Shown here piece after piece: positions 12,014 to 24,391 of a stretch of DNA of 64,000 nt (the stretch's first letter is position 1; every line of letters begins with the position of its first letter). This DNA comes from Argentina anserina (taxonomy: Eukaryota; Streptophyta; Magnoliopsida; Rosales; Rosaceae). The stretch is from contig NC_065875.1 of NCBI RefSeq assembly GCF_933775445.1, positions 24,613,555 through 24,677,554 on the forward strand, given 5' to 3'. The notes beneath the pieces were generated by a model. That model made no database searches. It had not been told where the DNA came from and saw only the letters and a list, made by a program, of their open reading frames with translations. A program made the position numbers and the translations under genes.

Positions 12014-12310
12014 GCAGCCAGCATTGTTTAGGTTCTCAATCGTCTGCTGCAGCTGATGAAGACTATATCCAATTAATTTTCGACTGTTTCAGATTTTATG
12101 GATGCAGGTAAAACAGCGGAGGGGCTCGTAATCTCGTATGGCATGCACCATAGTTTGTTTGGTAACATCTGCAACGGAAATTGGGCGAACGTATAATTAG
12201 TTTCTGAGCCTGAACACATGTATAAGCTCTCTAACAATGTGAACAGGAGTGATATGTCAACAGGCTTTCTTTGCTTACAGTTACAGCTATTATTTTCTCT
12301 GTGATAATGC
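11446..12310. other. Intergenic DNA with a (TA)n microsatellite
   Basis: There is no supportable gene. A (TA)n run of about 33 bases lies at 11,979-12,011. Confidence 0.6.
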
Positions 12311-12646
12311 TTATAGCTTTGCGTGGCTTATTCTGAAGTCTATGCTATCTCGTGTGCTTATAGTGAAGCTGTTCTGCATCTGATCCATCGTTCTGTAACC
12401 TGTGGCACTGTGGGTTCTTCTGGCTCCATACCCTTGAGTTTTCATGATCTTCATTTCATGATGTGCGTGAATCAATGAGCTCTGTTGTTGCAGCGAATCA
12501 ATCAGCGATGCAAAACTGTTAAAAGTTTTCTGTAACTCATTGGATTCGAATATGGGCCCCTTGACAGGCGAAATGGGCAAGACTTTAGATTGGGTTGGTG
12601 CAATGGGTCCCTTGTTCTTGTAGTCTTTAGACTCCATGTTGTGCAT
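12311..12646 (-). CDS. Hypothetical 111-aa ORF, doubtful
   Basis: An open frame with an ATG start and mixed composition (no low-complexity bias), containing a Gln-rich helix-like part (SLQQQSSLIHAHHEMK). No family is recognised and no clear promoter or partner exons are seen. It could be an exon of an unrecognised gene or chance. Confidence 0.15.
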   Translation of the reverse strand: MHNMESKDYKNKGPIAPTQSKVLPISPVKGPIFESNELQKTFNSFASLIDSLQQQSSLIHAHHEMKIMKTQGYGARRTHSATGYRTMDQMQNSFTISTRDSIDFRISHAKL

Positions 12647-12720
12647 TTTCTCTTGAGATGATGCAATCTATGTGGGGATGCAGGGTTCAATGATAGATAG
12701 GGTTGGATGTAAGAATGCAC

Positions 12721-15046
12721 CTAGTTTTGTTGAATATTAACAGGAGTCGATTATATTTTATTAGAAGTTTAGAACCATGCATGTTTTATTTAAAAGTAAA
12801 AAAAAAATTCGTTGTTCAGTCATTTTGAACTGTTACAGATGATCGGGACTGTAAAATCAGAATAAAAAGAATACCTTTCTGTCGTCGACCACAGTACAAA
12901 CTCCATTGTATCATCTAATTTTCACATACGAGGCATCTGAAGTTATTGATGCGGCGATATTATTGCTCTGATTTGGACAATCCATACGTCTAAAAACAAA
13001 TATGGAAACTTGGAAAGCACAAACTGCAGTAATTTGATTACAGAAAACAATTTAACACATTGACCAAAAAGATGAAAGAAGGAAACAGCTGACAAGGGTA
13101 GCTAAGAACCAAAGCACCCATTTGTCCAATGGATTAAAGATTGCACTCTCATGCGAGTGGCCCGTTTGTTGCTTCACATTTATATTAGGGCGGTTCTTCT
13201 TCGTCTATAAAAAGCAATTAGCCCAAGAACCTCTTTGGGAATGACTTTATATCAGCTTTCTGAATCACTGACCAACCTCCTCATGCATGCACATTAAGCA
13301 TGAATCGTGATCCGACTGTACTGCAATATTTTGAGCCTTTATTTATTCTCTGAAATGACCAATCGCTGATGCTACCCTAGCTAAGCCTATATAGCCCTGG
13401 CAAGCTCGTTTTGCTGGTTTTAAGAAGCTTGAAGCCTGTGAACGAGAATAGTGTGGCTACTGCACTTGTAAGAGGATACATACATACGCAATACTGCAAT
13501 AGCCAGAATTAACTATATCGATCAATATCGTTAAGTTAATTTTGGATTAGAATCATTAGATTTAGATTGGATTGGACTGGCCATTCTGCATTATGCAGAA
13601 CTATATCAGCGTTCTTTCTAACTAGCTGTTAGAAAGAAAGAAAGAAAGTAGTTAGTTATGGAATCGGTTAGTTATAGGGTTTTGATGCAATCATTACAAG
13701 CAAGGCGTATATGTGATAGCAACTAATCACTCGATTAATTGTCTGCTTTGTTGGTTAATATAGAACTATTACGCACCTGTGGGGCTCAATAATATGTTTA
13801 ATTTCTGGAGCTTATTATCTATTTACCGCAGATAATTTGTCTATTTAATTAGTGTTGTATGAGATTAGGCAGAGTTCTAATATAGAACAAGAACTTGAGG
13901 TATTGAAATTTCGACATCCGGAGTAGAAAATTAGTCATAATATTTGCGGCAAGAGTGTCACTCTAAATGAGATAATCCAACTATATATTTCCATCTTCAT
14001 GATTTCAATTAGTGAATGAAACAACCAGACCTAGAGGTTGTAGCAACTAATAATAAATTTACATCAACCCCCTACCTAGCTAGCTACAATTTTGATATGA
14101 TATGAAATGTCGCATGACAGTACGAGTCTGTCCCTGGCTATTAGCTTCCTGTTTGCAAACCCTACTGATGAAAGAGGGTCGCATCGATCTATGCTCATAC
14201 TATCATGCTCGATCATCATTATCCGTTCTGAAGATTAATGATCAGCAATATCTTTCATACCAGTTTTAATAAACTAGATAAGGCTCTTTTATGCAGTTTC
14301 ATTTGGAGTGACAATTAGTTGCAGTTAAATAACCAGCCGTTAATTACTTCAATGTAAGAGCTCAAACTCGGATTGAAATGCAGGGCAACGGTGAGACCAT
14401 TTTGTATGGGTCAAAAACTCCCACACCAGAACCGATCTCTGTACAGATTAAGCTGGACTTAATAAAAGGTCGAACCTAGAACACAAAGAATTATTAGCAT
14501 GGATCATAATAAGCAGGGTACTAAGCACATGCATGTATGGAGGTTTTATCGAGTAAACGACAGGGTTTTGAGGGTACGGTGGTGAGTCGAAAAGGACCAT
14601 GAACCGTTGGACCTGTTTTGTTTTCTTTGTAAACCAGCACAGGGGGTCTCCAATGCACGTGGGACTCTCTGCATGTACCATCACCTGCTCTGTTCTACTT
14701 GCTTCATTGATCAGAAAATTCAGAACCAGAAACATTTACGTGCACCCAGAATCAAAATAATTCAATTGTTCAGAGAGCGAGCACGATCCCTAAGCTTTGC
14801 TACGTCATGGTCAGTTTGAATTCAACACACTGTAGAGAGAAGAGACATGCATTCATATGGTTATGATAATAAATGTAAATTCAGATTCAGGAGTAAAGCA
14901 AAGATGGAAGAACCAGAAATAAAAAGGTAGACTACTGTAGATGGATGGAGAGACAGACAATTCTTCACTCTCTCTTTCCCTCGATTTCGATATATCTATG
15001 CCATCGCTTAACGAAGCTGTGTTGTATCTGTGTATTTGTCACTGTG

Positions 15047-15093
<47 letters not shown>

Positions 15094-16213
15094 TATATAG
15101 CTAATCAATGCAATGAAAGAAAATCTCCAACAAAATCAACCCCGGCCCATTGTCCTTTTCCTTCTTCCATCTCTCTCACAGTTACTTAACTTCTTACACG
15201 GATGTACTCCATTAATACTGTGCACCAAACCAAACAATGTACATTCTCAAATTCACAACTATACCCCCGGCCTTGGCATTTTCCTCACTATTCGACTCAT
15301 AGGCCTGAACATCTGATTTTTTTTTCTCGCTATCCGGTACGGTACTGTTCAATTATTTCAAGAATCAGATCCAGTTTCACTGTTTAGGATTGATATCCAG
15401 AGAGAGGTATAATTATACTAACAAGAAAATAGAAGAGCAGGACAGAGTGGTTAAGTTGAATTCAAAATTTGAAACCGTACTCGATCTATCCATCTTCAAA
15501 TCAACCAGTCCATGAGTTTTCAATAATTTTTTTCTTTTACAAGATGGAAATAACATCATGGAAAGGAGTGTGGCAAAAACCAAGCAGTGTATAGCTATAT
15601 ATGGGATTAGGAGTGGGCGTAGTTTTGAAATTTGGAATTTGGAACAGAAAGCTGTTACAGATAGCTAGCTAGGGTTTGGGGTTTGCACTGGTATGTTACG
15701 TCATATCTGCATCATTTAATATTTCCCTTTTCAGTAAGCGAGATTACAGATTACTGACTGTTAACACGTATGAGCTATGACAGTAGTCTTTTTATCTATA
15801 TCTGGCAATCGATCATCAATCCTGAGTTATTAGATGTTTGTAGTTACTAGTTACACAGACTCACTGGGCGACTCGATCAGTGTTAGTGACCCCGATTATC
15901 ACATCGATCAGTCTTACGTCTCTCTCTCTCTCTCCCCCCTAGAGAGAGAAACTGGAATCGTACATGTATCATATGCTGACTTCACCGATCAGCTGGTGTA
16001 CTAGTTTTATACTGATCGATGTCCTATGGCTATTGATTATTCATGGAGGTGGATCGAGCTAGGGAGCTTTAGGGCGGTCGCAGTGGTGACGTAGCCACAG
16101 TTATAATTAAGCTCAATCCGGAATTAACTGGCCAGCGAGGTTTCAGCTACTCTTCGATCATCTTAGGGTTTTGGTTTTGTTTCCATAAAATTAAAGTCCA
16201 ATTTCCTATGTAT
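12721..16213. other. Long gene-poor region
   Basis: No coding gene could be supported. Visible items are a small perfect hairpin at about 13,611-13,638 (TTCTTTCTAAC / GTTAGAAAGAA), a (TC)n tract at about 15,050-15,087, and a TCTC tract near 15,920-15,935. Known conserved plant microRNA sequences were looked for by eye and not found. A non-coding transcript cannot be excluded. Confidence 0.5.
15050..15087. repeat. (TC)n microsatellite
   Basis: An uninterrupted CT/TC dinucleotide run, a type common near plant transcription starts. Confidence 0.9.
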
Positions 16214-16432
16214 CACTACAAAAAATCTTAGCAATAGGCACATTCAAATGTGGCTCTTTTGTGGGTGTTAACCATGTGGCCAACCCCTAAAATCTCATAA
16301 AACCCTCACAAACGTGGCTTGTTAATTATAATTATTATGAGAGTTTTGTGAGATTTTGGGGGTTGGCCACATGGTTAACACCCACAAAATAGCCACATTT
16401 GAATGTGCCTATTACTAAGATTTTTTGTAGTG
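16214..16432. mobile_element. CACTA-type foldback MITE
   Basis: The element begins CACTACAAAAAATCTTAG and ends with its reverse complement. The inverted match continues inward for roughly 95 bp per arm (including GGCACATTCAAATGTGGCT), so the whole element folds into one hairpin. A 3-bp direct repeat TAT lies at 16,211-16,213 and 16,433-16,435, the target-duplication size of CACTA (En/Spm) transposons. It has no coding capacity. Confidence 0.88.
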
Positions 16433-16961
16433 TATGTAGACGGTTGGACATCATTTTACTGTTTTGACATATTTAACCAGAGATGGTCATCCTCGTCGAT
16501 CAATCACCATCGATGGATGCATTCGTCGTTGAGATTATACTCGAAATTTATCCTATTTTTCCTGCTTTGAGCGTTAGAAAACTTCGCTCGTCATATGTGA
16601 TCCTCGATCATGACCCTTAACTTTGTTATTTGGGCATACCTTGATCTTATGATTAACTCTTCTTCAATTATTCAGATGCATCTCTTTTGTCCAAATCACT
16701 CTTCCTTGCAGGTTGTACGTATATTAGCATTAAGATGTGGGTCTTGGCCTCTCACCTTACAGGCTTACAATTACAGTGAGAAAAAACAGTTCTGCGGAAC
16801 ATAAGATCTTGTTTGTCTAATACACTATGATGAAACCATGGTTTCGATCGAATAATGTTCCACGCTTATGACAATGATTCATAACTACACACTACTGTCA
16901 GTCAAACCTCACAAATCGATGCAATGTTAAATTAAACGCGACATCATTTGGTTTTGTTTGG
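16433..16961. other. Intergenic DNA
   Basis: AT-rich, no gene or repeat recognised. Confidence 0.5.
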
Positions 16962-17149
16962 ACAAAGACGGAGCTATGATTTCATAATGGGTTGGGCTAT
17001 ACAAAATTTTACGATTATTTATTAAATATATAAAAATTTAGAGTGTGTTAATAATTAAAATTTAAAATTTAACACTAAAATTTAGCTAGAAATACAAGGT
17101 TTTAAGTAATTTGAGGTAGACCGTAGCCCGTGTGTAGCTACGTCCTTGT
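16962..17149. mobile_element. Small MITE with 6-bp target duplication
   Basis: The left end ACAAAGACGGAGCTA and the reverse-complemented right end ACAAGGACGTAGCTA form a 15-bp imperfect inverted repeat. GTTTGG is present directly before (16,956-16,961) and directly after (17,150-17,155). The interior is AT-rich and non-coding. The superfamily is not certain. Confidence 0.65.
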
Positions 17150-19619
17150 GTTTGGGATCAATACGTACTGGGTCAGGAAGGGAGATCGGGGGGTCTACAT
17201 TGTTGGTGTAAATATTACCACTTAAAGATTTAGGGACAGAAATGGTGTATGCCATGTCCTGGCCAAGTTGTTACGGGAGAAGCTAAATAATTATTTGGAC
17301 ATAGTTCTCGATAAAAAAAATCGCCAGTAACTCACTTGATGTGTTGATCAAACTCATAAAAGAGTCACATGTCGCGGGGAAGGCATTCCATATATGCATG
17401 TTCTTGTGTCCTCATATAAAATTGATTGATCTCCATGCTTCATATAAATTGCTTCGCTATAAAATGTCATTGTGGTAAATTATATATCATGTATACCCTA
17501 TCTACCTAGCTATTTGCTACATCGACATATTCACTGCCCGGGCAATTGGATATTTGATATCAAACAACAAACTCGGATAAGCTAACTAGTATATATAATC
17601 ATTTGTTTTTTGTTAGGGCGAATTCAACAAACGGTGTCTCAACTATTGGTTATTCTAACTTTTAGTATCTCACATTTGAAAACTATCACATTAGTACCTT
17701 AAGTTTCTATTTCAGTATAATTTTAGTTCATTCCATCAATTAACACCGCTTGTGGCTTCATTTCCCACCAATTTTTAAAGGCATTTTCATCACTTCATTA
17801 TTTTTCGATTTCATCTTTCATTTTTCTCCAATTTTAACTTTTTTTAAAACCAAGTTAATTAATTCATATCATTTCATTATAAAATTAATAAGCATTCTTC
17901 ATTTACTACAACTATTACAAATAACCTAAAGTTCACAATTACAAAATAAACCAATATATATTTCATATTGTATATGTCTATCAACCAATTGTTGTAATAA
18001 ATGTTTCAAAAGCAAAAGAAAATTCTTATATAACAATTAGTTAATTTGAATGGTATAAAATGTTGACTATAAATTAAGTGAAATCAGTGGAAAATAAAGT
18101 GATAAAAAATTCCCTTAAAATTGGTGGGAAATAAAGCCACTAACGGTGTTAATTGTAACGACCCCAAAATTTCGAGCTTTAAAACTCAAAATCTTAAAAT
18201 CGTTAAACACAAAAATAATCTCAATGAAATCGAAATCATTTTAATGTTGCAGCGGATCACATCTGAGTTTAAAATATAACTCAGTCAAGCCGATTATTAC
18301 AAACCCAAATGATAATTCAACATATAACAAATGGAATTGTATAATCCTCACAACAACCTCACAAATAAAATCACACCAAATCTCACACACAATCCACGCT
18401 GAAACCTCACCGCGACTGGATGCAATCGACTTCGAGTCTTCGGAGTCGTCACACAATTACCACTACTCAGCACCTGCGGAAGTATCCCCTACACCATTGA
18501 AATTGGTGCACCGGGATTGCAACACAAACCCGGTAAGCTTTACAGCTCGTATGAGTAAAATATTAAAATAACTCTCGTCTCATAAAAGACACAACTCCAC
18601 ATCAACACAGTATAATGAAAATCATGAGAAAACGAGCAACCCATCTGGTTACTCTAATACTTTCACAAAATGGTAACTAATGAGCGCTGGTACACATCTG
18701 TTACCCCTCACTTAGTATACCGCTGATGTTGGGTAACCACCCGCCACCCAACATCCAAAACAAGCTGAGTACCCATGAGCAGATAACCACCTGTTACCTC
18801 CCATGCAGTACTATGGCAGACATACTAGAGCTCTAACTGTATCGTAACTTTCGCTCGGCCAAAGGCTAGGTTCCGACTTGCCTCACATGTACAATAATCT
18901 CACATCATATTGTACCACACATCACGTCCGAAGACAAATCACAATATTTCACATTTTCCGTGATAAAATCACATGTACAATAATCACTCATCATATTGTA
19001 CGTTTTAAAACTTTCACAATATATCCATAATAAAAATCATAACAGTATATTATATAGCAAACTATATATATTCGTATTTATTTACCATTTACACAATATA
19101 TACATAGTCCACTATATCATATACATGTCATATTTCATAAACACCTGAAAAATTACGTACGATAATCTCACATCATATCATACTATTAAAATCACCCATG
19201 CACAATTTTTCTGTCACCGAAATGACTATTTTTAATGAATTAATAACAGTATGTAATTTAATGAACTATATATATATATATATGTATTTATTACCATTAT
19301 ACTATATATATGTAGTCCACTAAGTTATATACATGTTGTAATTCATTAAATAAACACACTTGCAAAAATGTTGAATCACCACGAGGGTAGATTCGTAAAT
19401 CAGTGAGATTTTACTCACCTTATCGACTCGAGCGTGATTCCACAATTCCCGATGATATTCCTTTCCTCGATTTAATGATCACCTTGAACAGATAAGAAAA
19501 GAATTTAGAATCGTTTCGTAACCTTTAAATGCCGAAACAGTAATAATCGGTTACTGTTCAGCAATTTTCGGTTTTACGAAGTTACTGTTCAGTGGTACTA
19601 TTCCCAGATACTGTACAAA

Positions 19620-19830
19620 TATGCAATTAATACGTATTTCTGTACGTATAAATATTATATACGTAGTTCTGTGCGTATAAATACTATATGCATATTTCTG
19701 TATGTATAAATATAAATACGTATTTCTGTACGTATAAATATTAATACGTATTTCTATACGTATAAATATTATATACGTATTTCTGTACGTATAAATATTA
19801 ATACGTATTTCTGTACGTATACGTACGATT
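19620..19830. repeat. Degenerate tandem repeat inside the LTR
   Basis: Repeated units built on 'TACGTATTTCTGTACGTATAA', roughly 28-36 bp each and about six copies. The unit contains the short palindromes TACGTA and GTAC. Confidence 0.8.
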
Positions 19831-20543
19831 TAAATGTAAATACAAATTCAGTAAATAAAATTTACTAAATTACCCTTTTACAAAATTACTTTTTACATTT
19901 ACTGAAAGTAATTTATATTTATATTTACCGTAGGTAAAATTTAATTACATTTACCGTAGTAAATAAAAATTTAATTACATTTACCGTACACAGTAAATTA
20001 CCAAAATACCCTTCTGTCAAAACCGTTCCCACCGCCGCACGTGGCGGCGCGTGGGGCACACGCGCCACCCGTCGGCAGGCGGCGCGTGGGGCTCACTCGC
20101 CGAAGCCACCCACGGCGCGTGTGACGCCACCGCCGGCCCAAAATCATCCTCCTTCTACCTCCGCCCTTCTCACGGGCTCACGCCGCCCCTAGGCTACTCC
20201 ACACTCCAACACGCGCCGCCTCTAGGCGGCGGTGATCCTCCCCTTCTTCCTCCTCCGATCCCTCTCCAAACACACCAACAAATCACCACAACAATCACAT
20301 AATCATTCCTAGCATCTATCTCACCTCAATCGATGGTGGGGAACTCGTCTCGAGCTCGGTGGTGGCGAGGTGGATCGGCGCTGCGGCTTGCAGCGACTGT
20401 GGCGACGTCGGGGGTCCTCACGGGGGCGAAGCAAGTGCTGGCAGGCTGGAGGGTGACTGCCTAGGTCCTTGCGACGTCGATAGGCGGGGCGGTGCAGGCC
20501 ACGGGGAGCTGGAGGCCGGAGATCGGGGAGAGAGAGTGAAGGT

Positions 20544-20545
20544 CG

Positions 20546-20609
<64 letters not shown>
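20544..20609. repeat. (GA)n microsatellite
   Basis: A run of about 60 bases of alternating GA inside the GC-rich part of the solo LTR. It produces artefactual Arg-Glu or Ser-Leu reading frames. Confidence 0.9.
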
Positions 20610-20613
<4 letters not shown>

Positions 20614-21520
20614 GAAGAGGGAGGCGGGCTGAAGAGGGGGTTTCCAATTATGGGAACCCTAGCTCTAAATCATTCCTTATATACCCCCTCTCAAAATCGG
20701 AAACTAACTTCCGTCGTTAATAACTTTTACGTACGTCGTCCGATTCGAACGCGTCACATATCCACGCACTCGTATCGACGAGCTCTACAACTTTCGTGAA
20801 GGAAGTTTTCGCAACCGATCGACGAAATAAAAGTCGATATAAACATTACGGAAATGTAACGTTTTTCAATTTAAACGTTCCGAGAACGTTTCCGTTTCTC
20901 GTTTACTAACGTCGCAACCAAATACGTTCATTCTAATAAAATTCGAAATTTTATAGAATTCCAAATCAAACTAACATTGTTTAAAATTTAGGGTTATTAC
21001 ATTAATTGACGGAATGAACTAAAATTAACCTGAAATAGAAACTTGAGGTACGACAGTTACTAATGCGATAGTTTTTAAATGTGAGGTACTAAAAGTTAGA
21101 ATGACCAATAATTTTGGTACTATTTGTTGAATTTACCCGAAAACTTTTTGCTAAGATAAAGTTGAATATATGTTTGCTTTGAATTAATAATCCAATCATG
21201 TAGGCAATATTAGGAAGATTCCATAGGAGAGGATCTTAGTTCATCATCCATTCATCTCTTTATCAACAATCTATAGACCTATTCTATTTCACGCATATCT
21301 GGTTGCCTTGCTTGCTATATGAGTCTGAAAACTTCCATGCATGCATGTTTCTTTTGGGTTGTCATTCCAAAAGCATGTTGAATCACTCGTGCTCTCGATC
21401 AGTATAACTACCTCAATCACATGATCATCAGTTGGGTTATTGTGATCGAACTTGTAAGAAAGTCACCGAATGTTTCAACCAAAAAAAAACTGAAAACGCT
21501 TAAAAAAAAAAAAAAAGAGA

Positions 21521-21585
21521 ACTCGGGGGTCGAAATCCGGGTGACAGACGGGAATACTTACCGGTTACCACTATACTACAACGAC
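21521..21585 (-). pseudogene. tRNA-Asp relic (or SINE head)
   Basis: Read on the minus strand from 21,585, the start GTCGTTGTAGTATAGTGGT matches the 5' half of plant tRNA-Asp(GUC). It is followed by a CCGGTAA insertion, the D-arm/anticodon region GTATTCCCGTCTGTCACC and a T-arm remnant with TTCGACCCC. The variable region is shortened and the acceptor 3' strand is gone. A long T run follows (21,503-21,517 on this strand), so it could also be the head of a tRNA-Asp-derived SINE. It cannot fold as a working tRNA. Confidence 0.7.
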
Positions 21586-22690
21586 CTAGTTGTTGAATTT
21601 ATGATCTTCGCCATTCTAATTTGCAATCTGAGTTTATGATTCATTGATGCCTCAAATAAAACCTTAAAAAGAAAAGGAGAAAAAAATGAGGCCTCAACCA
21701 GGGTAACGTCTTCATGTTAATTCAGGGCGGCACCATTGACAATAATTATGCAGACGCCCTCACCAAGTCACCGGAGAGTGTGGGAATGAGAGGGGGCAAG
21801 GGGTTTGAGTTTGGTTTGATTTGGGCAAATGAGAAGATCGAAGATAGATCATGGACTCATGCATGGAACCAAAGCCAGATGATATCTGCAAATCATTATC
21901 ATGGGGTACACTATGTATATTCTCTACACTATATCAAGTACTAACCCTGCACAATTTTACCTGCGTACAGTATTTTTTGTTTGATTTAACCATTATTCAT
22001 TGTCTACAGTATTTGATTATGAAACACTGGAATACTCACACCACATACTTCACTTTCCTCTCTCCTCCTCCCCCATCTGGTCTGAAATGTTGGGACCGAG
22101 TTACCCAGTGTCTTTTAGAGATAACATTATTGGGATTTTATTCCCCCCGGCCACTCATCTCATCTCATCTCGATCATCTCAATGTACCCCGGCCTAATCC
22201 CAAACAACACAGTCAACAGTCCTAAACCCTAACTCAACTAATCCGGCCATCGCGTCATATTATGAATGAGACCGGCCAATTCTCTGTTCTGTAGGCCAGA
22301 TTATTACAGCTCCCCAAATCCCAATTAAGTACTAGCCGGGTTTGTTTTATCACCTATGCTGCTAAACATGGTTACTACGTACTAAATACTATTCAAAGTA
22401 ATACATTGCCGGTGAAAGTAGTTTGTTTATTTACTTTACTTGCCTCGCATGTCTGTTGTAGTGTGTGTCTCTAACTCTATGCATGTATTCAGATAAATTT
22501 TAATATGAATTTTGATTGATGCATGCAACCAGTATGAAGACAAAAGCAAGTAGTGAGAGTACTCAGCGTAGTGACACCAAAACGTGCACCACTGCGTGCG
22601 TTGGCTACTTGGGGACCCTAGAGAGCAATGTATGATACGATTAGAGTGGTGAAGATATTGATTGCAAGTAACTCTAGATATATGAAGGCC

Positions 22691-23384
22691 GGGTAAATTT
22701 AACAGTACCTCAATTATTGGTCATTCTAACTTTTAGTACCTCACAATTGAAAACTATTGCAATGATACTTTAAGTTTACATTTCAGGTTAATTTTAATTC
22801 ATTCCATCAATTAACACAATTAGTGGTTTTATTTCTTACCAATTTTTAAGGGTATTTTTGTTACTTTATTTTCCATTGATTTCACTTAGTTTATAGCCAA
22901 CATTTTATATCATTCAAATTAACCAATTGTTATATAAGCATTTTCTTTTGCTTTTGAAATATTTAAATGTCTATGATAGAGTTTTTGAGCATATTATTAT
23001 AACAATATGGTTTTTGGTTGATGAACATATACAATATGAAATATATGCTGGTTTATTTTGTAATTGCGAACTTTAACTTGTTTGTAATAGTTGTGGTAAA
23101 TGAAATTGCTTATTAATTTTATAATGAAATGATATGAATTAATTAACTTGGTTTAAAAAAGAAGAAGTTGAAATTGGAGGAAAATGAAAGATGAAATCAA
23201 AAAATAATGAAATGACGAAAATACCCTTAATAATTAGTGGGAGATGAAGCCACAAACGGTGTTAATTAACGGAAAGAATTAAAATTAGGCTGAAATATAA
23301 ACTTGATGTATCAATACGATAGTTTTTAAATGTGAGATACTAAAAATTAAAATAACTAATAGTTAGGGTACCGTTATTAAATTC
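22691..23384. mobile_element. MITE copy 2, same family as 17,616-21,138
   Basis: It starts GGGTAAATTTAACAGTACC and ends with the inverted equivalent (GGTACCGTTATTAAATTC). The interior matches the left part of copy 1 as reverse complement, for example the AATTAACTTGGTTT block, so the two copies lie in opposite orientation about 1.5 kb apart. Non-coding. Confidence 0.72.
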
Positions 23385-24391
23385 TTTCGATATATATAAA
23401 GATGAGGTATTGGTATTCAATAAAACCAAATAGACCCTTAGCTAGCTTGTCTTGTACAAAACTCTCATTTTCTTTAAGTTATCTCTGTCAGGCTAGGGTT
23501 CTTTGTTTTTCTCTTTGATCTCTATTTGAATGGTTAGGGTGGGTGGTGTTCAAAGATATTGACCCAAATGCTCAGTCTTTTCTTGTTGTACATTCCTGGC
23601 TTACAATAAATATAAGACGTCTGCAATGGGGTTTTCCAACGAGTGAAAGCTGGAAATAAGACCAGACTATGAATCCTGTTTCTCTTACACTATAGTAGCT
23701 AGCATTCGTTTCTGTTCATTTTGTTATCATCTCTTAGAGTAAGACCTATCAAGAAAGAGTGTATACTGTTAAGACATTGGACGGGGTTTGCTGGTTCGGT
23801 GACCATGGTCCCTGGGGCAAACACTTGAGATGGTTATTTTTTCACCCGAGTTAAAATCCCTCAACTCTAGTTGAAAGTGTTCTCCACTCTCTTCCTGGCT
23901 TGAGAAGAAGTTAAAAGATTGTGTCTTTAGGCTCTTAGCTAGCTCTGCACTATAGCAAGTAGCAACACATCATATTAAAGACCCTTTCTTGTCAATCCAC
24001 AGACAGACAGACTTAGAACTTTCATGAATTCAGGGCTAGGGTAAGGGTGTGCTTCACTTTCACACGTGGGATTTGTTAAATCTTAAGAGTAGTAGGATTG
24101 GAGAAGCTAGCTTGTTAAATTCAAGGGGTCAGGGTGACTGGGTGAGTCAGGAGGGTTGTTAACTACTCAAAACCAATTTTTTCTTTTCTTTCTGTCTCTT
24201 TCATCATCATCTAACTCCCCAAGGGAGTCAGTGAAATCAGAGTTGGCCTCTCAGTAGGTTTCTTAAACACTCATACTATTTTTTGCTCTTTCCTTGTAGC
24301 TTTCTGTTGCTACACTGCAACAAACAAAGTCCCACATCAGATGGTTTCATAGGTCATTATTTTCTGAACATTACTTTCATCAAATCATCAA
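23385..24391 (+). other. Upstream region of the MYB gene
   Basis: There is no separate gene. It is the presumed promoter and 5' leader of the MYB105/117-like gene, with pyrimidine-rich stretches near 24,180-24,210. Confidence 0.45.

Larger units (their letters stand above)
18154..21001. mobile_element. Solo LTR of a large Ty3/gypsy-type retrotransposon
   Basis: The insert starts TGTAACGACCCC and ends GGGTTATTACA, has the TG..CA ends of an LTR, and is flanked by TTAAT at 18,149-18,153 and 21,002-21,006 (5-bp target duplication). It is 2,848 bp and contains no reverse transcriptase, integrase or gag. The absence of internal sequence with matching flanks is the signature of LTR-LTR recombination. 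It holds a degenerate tandem array (about 19,620-19,830), a GC-rich part (20,030-20,540) and a (GA)n tract. The start motif and length fit LTRs of Tekay/Del-like chromoviruses, which is an inference. A relative is at 55,782-56,440. Confidence 0.8.
17616..21138. mobile_element. MITE copy 1, split by an LTR insertion
   Basis: Left part 17,616-18,153 and right part 21,002-21,138 form one element of about 675 bp. Its ends are GGGCGAATTCAACAAA and, inverted, GGGTAAATTCAACAAA. The sub-terminal 'GGTCATTCTAACTTTTAGTA' type sequence is inverted at the two ends. A relative lies at 22,691-23,384. The two halves are separated by the solo LTR at 18,154-21,001. Confidence 0.75.

Noticed and set aside
20051..20799. 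Open frames in the GC-rich part of the 18-21 kb insert
   Set aside because: They lie within a solo LTR, and the long one is mostly a (GA)n run read as Arg-Glu repeats.
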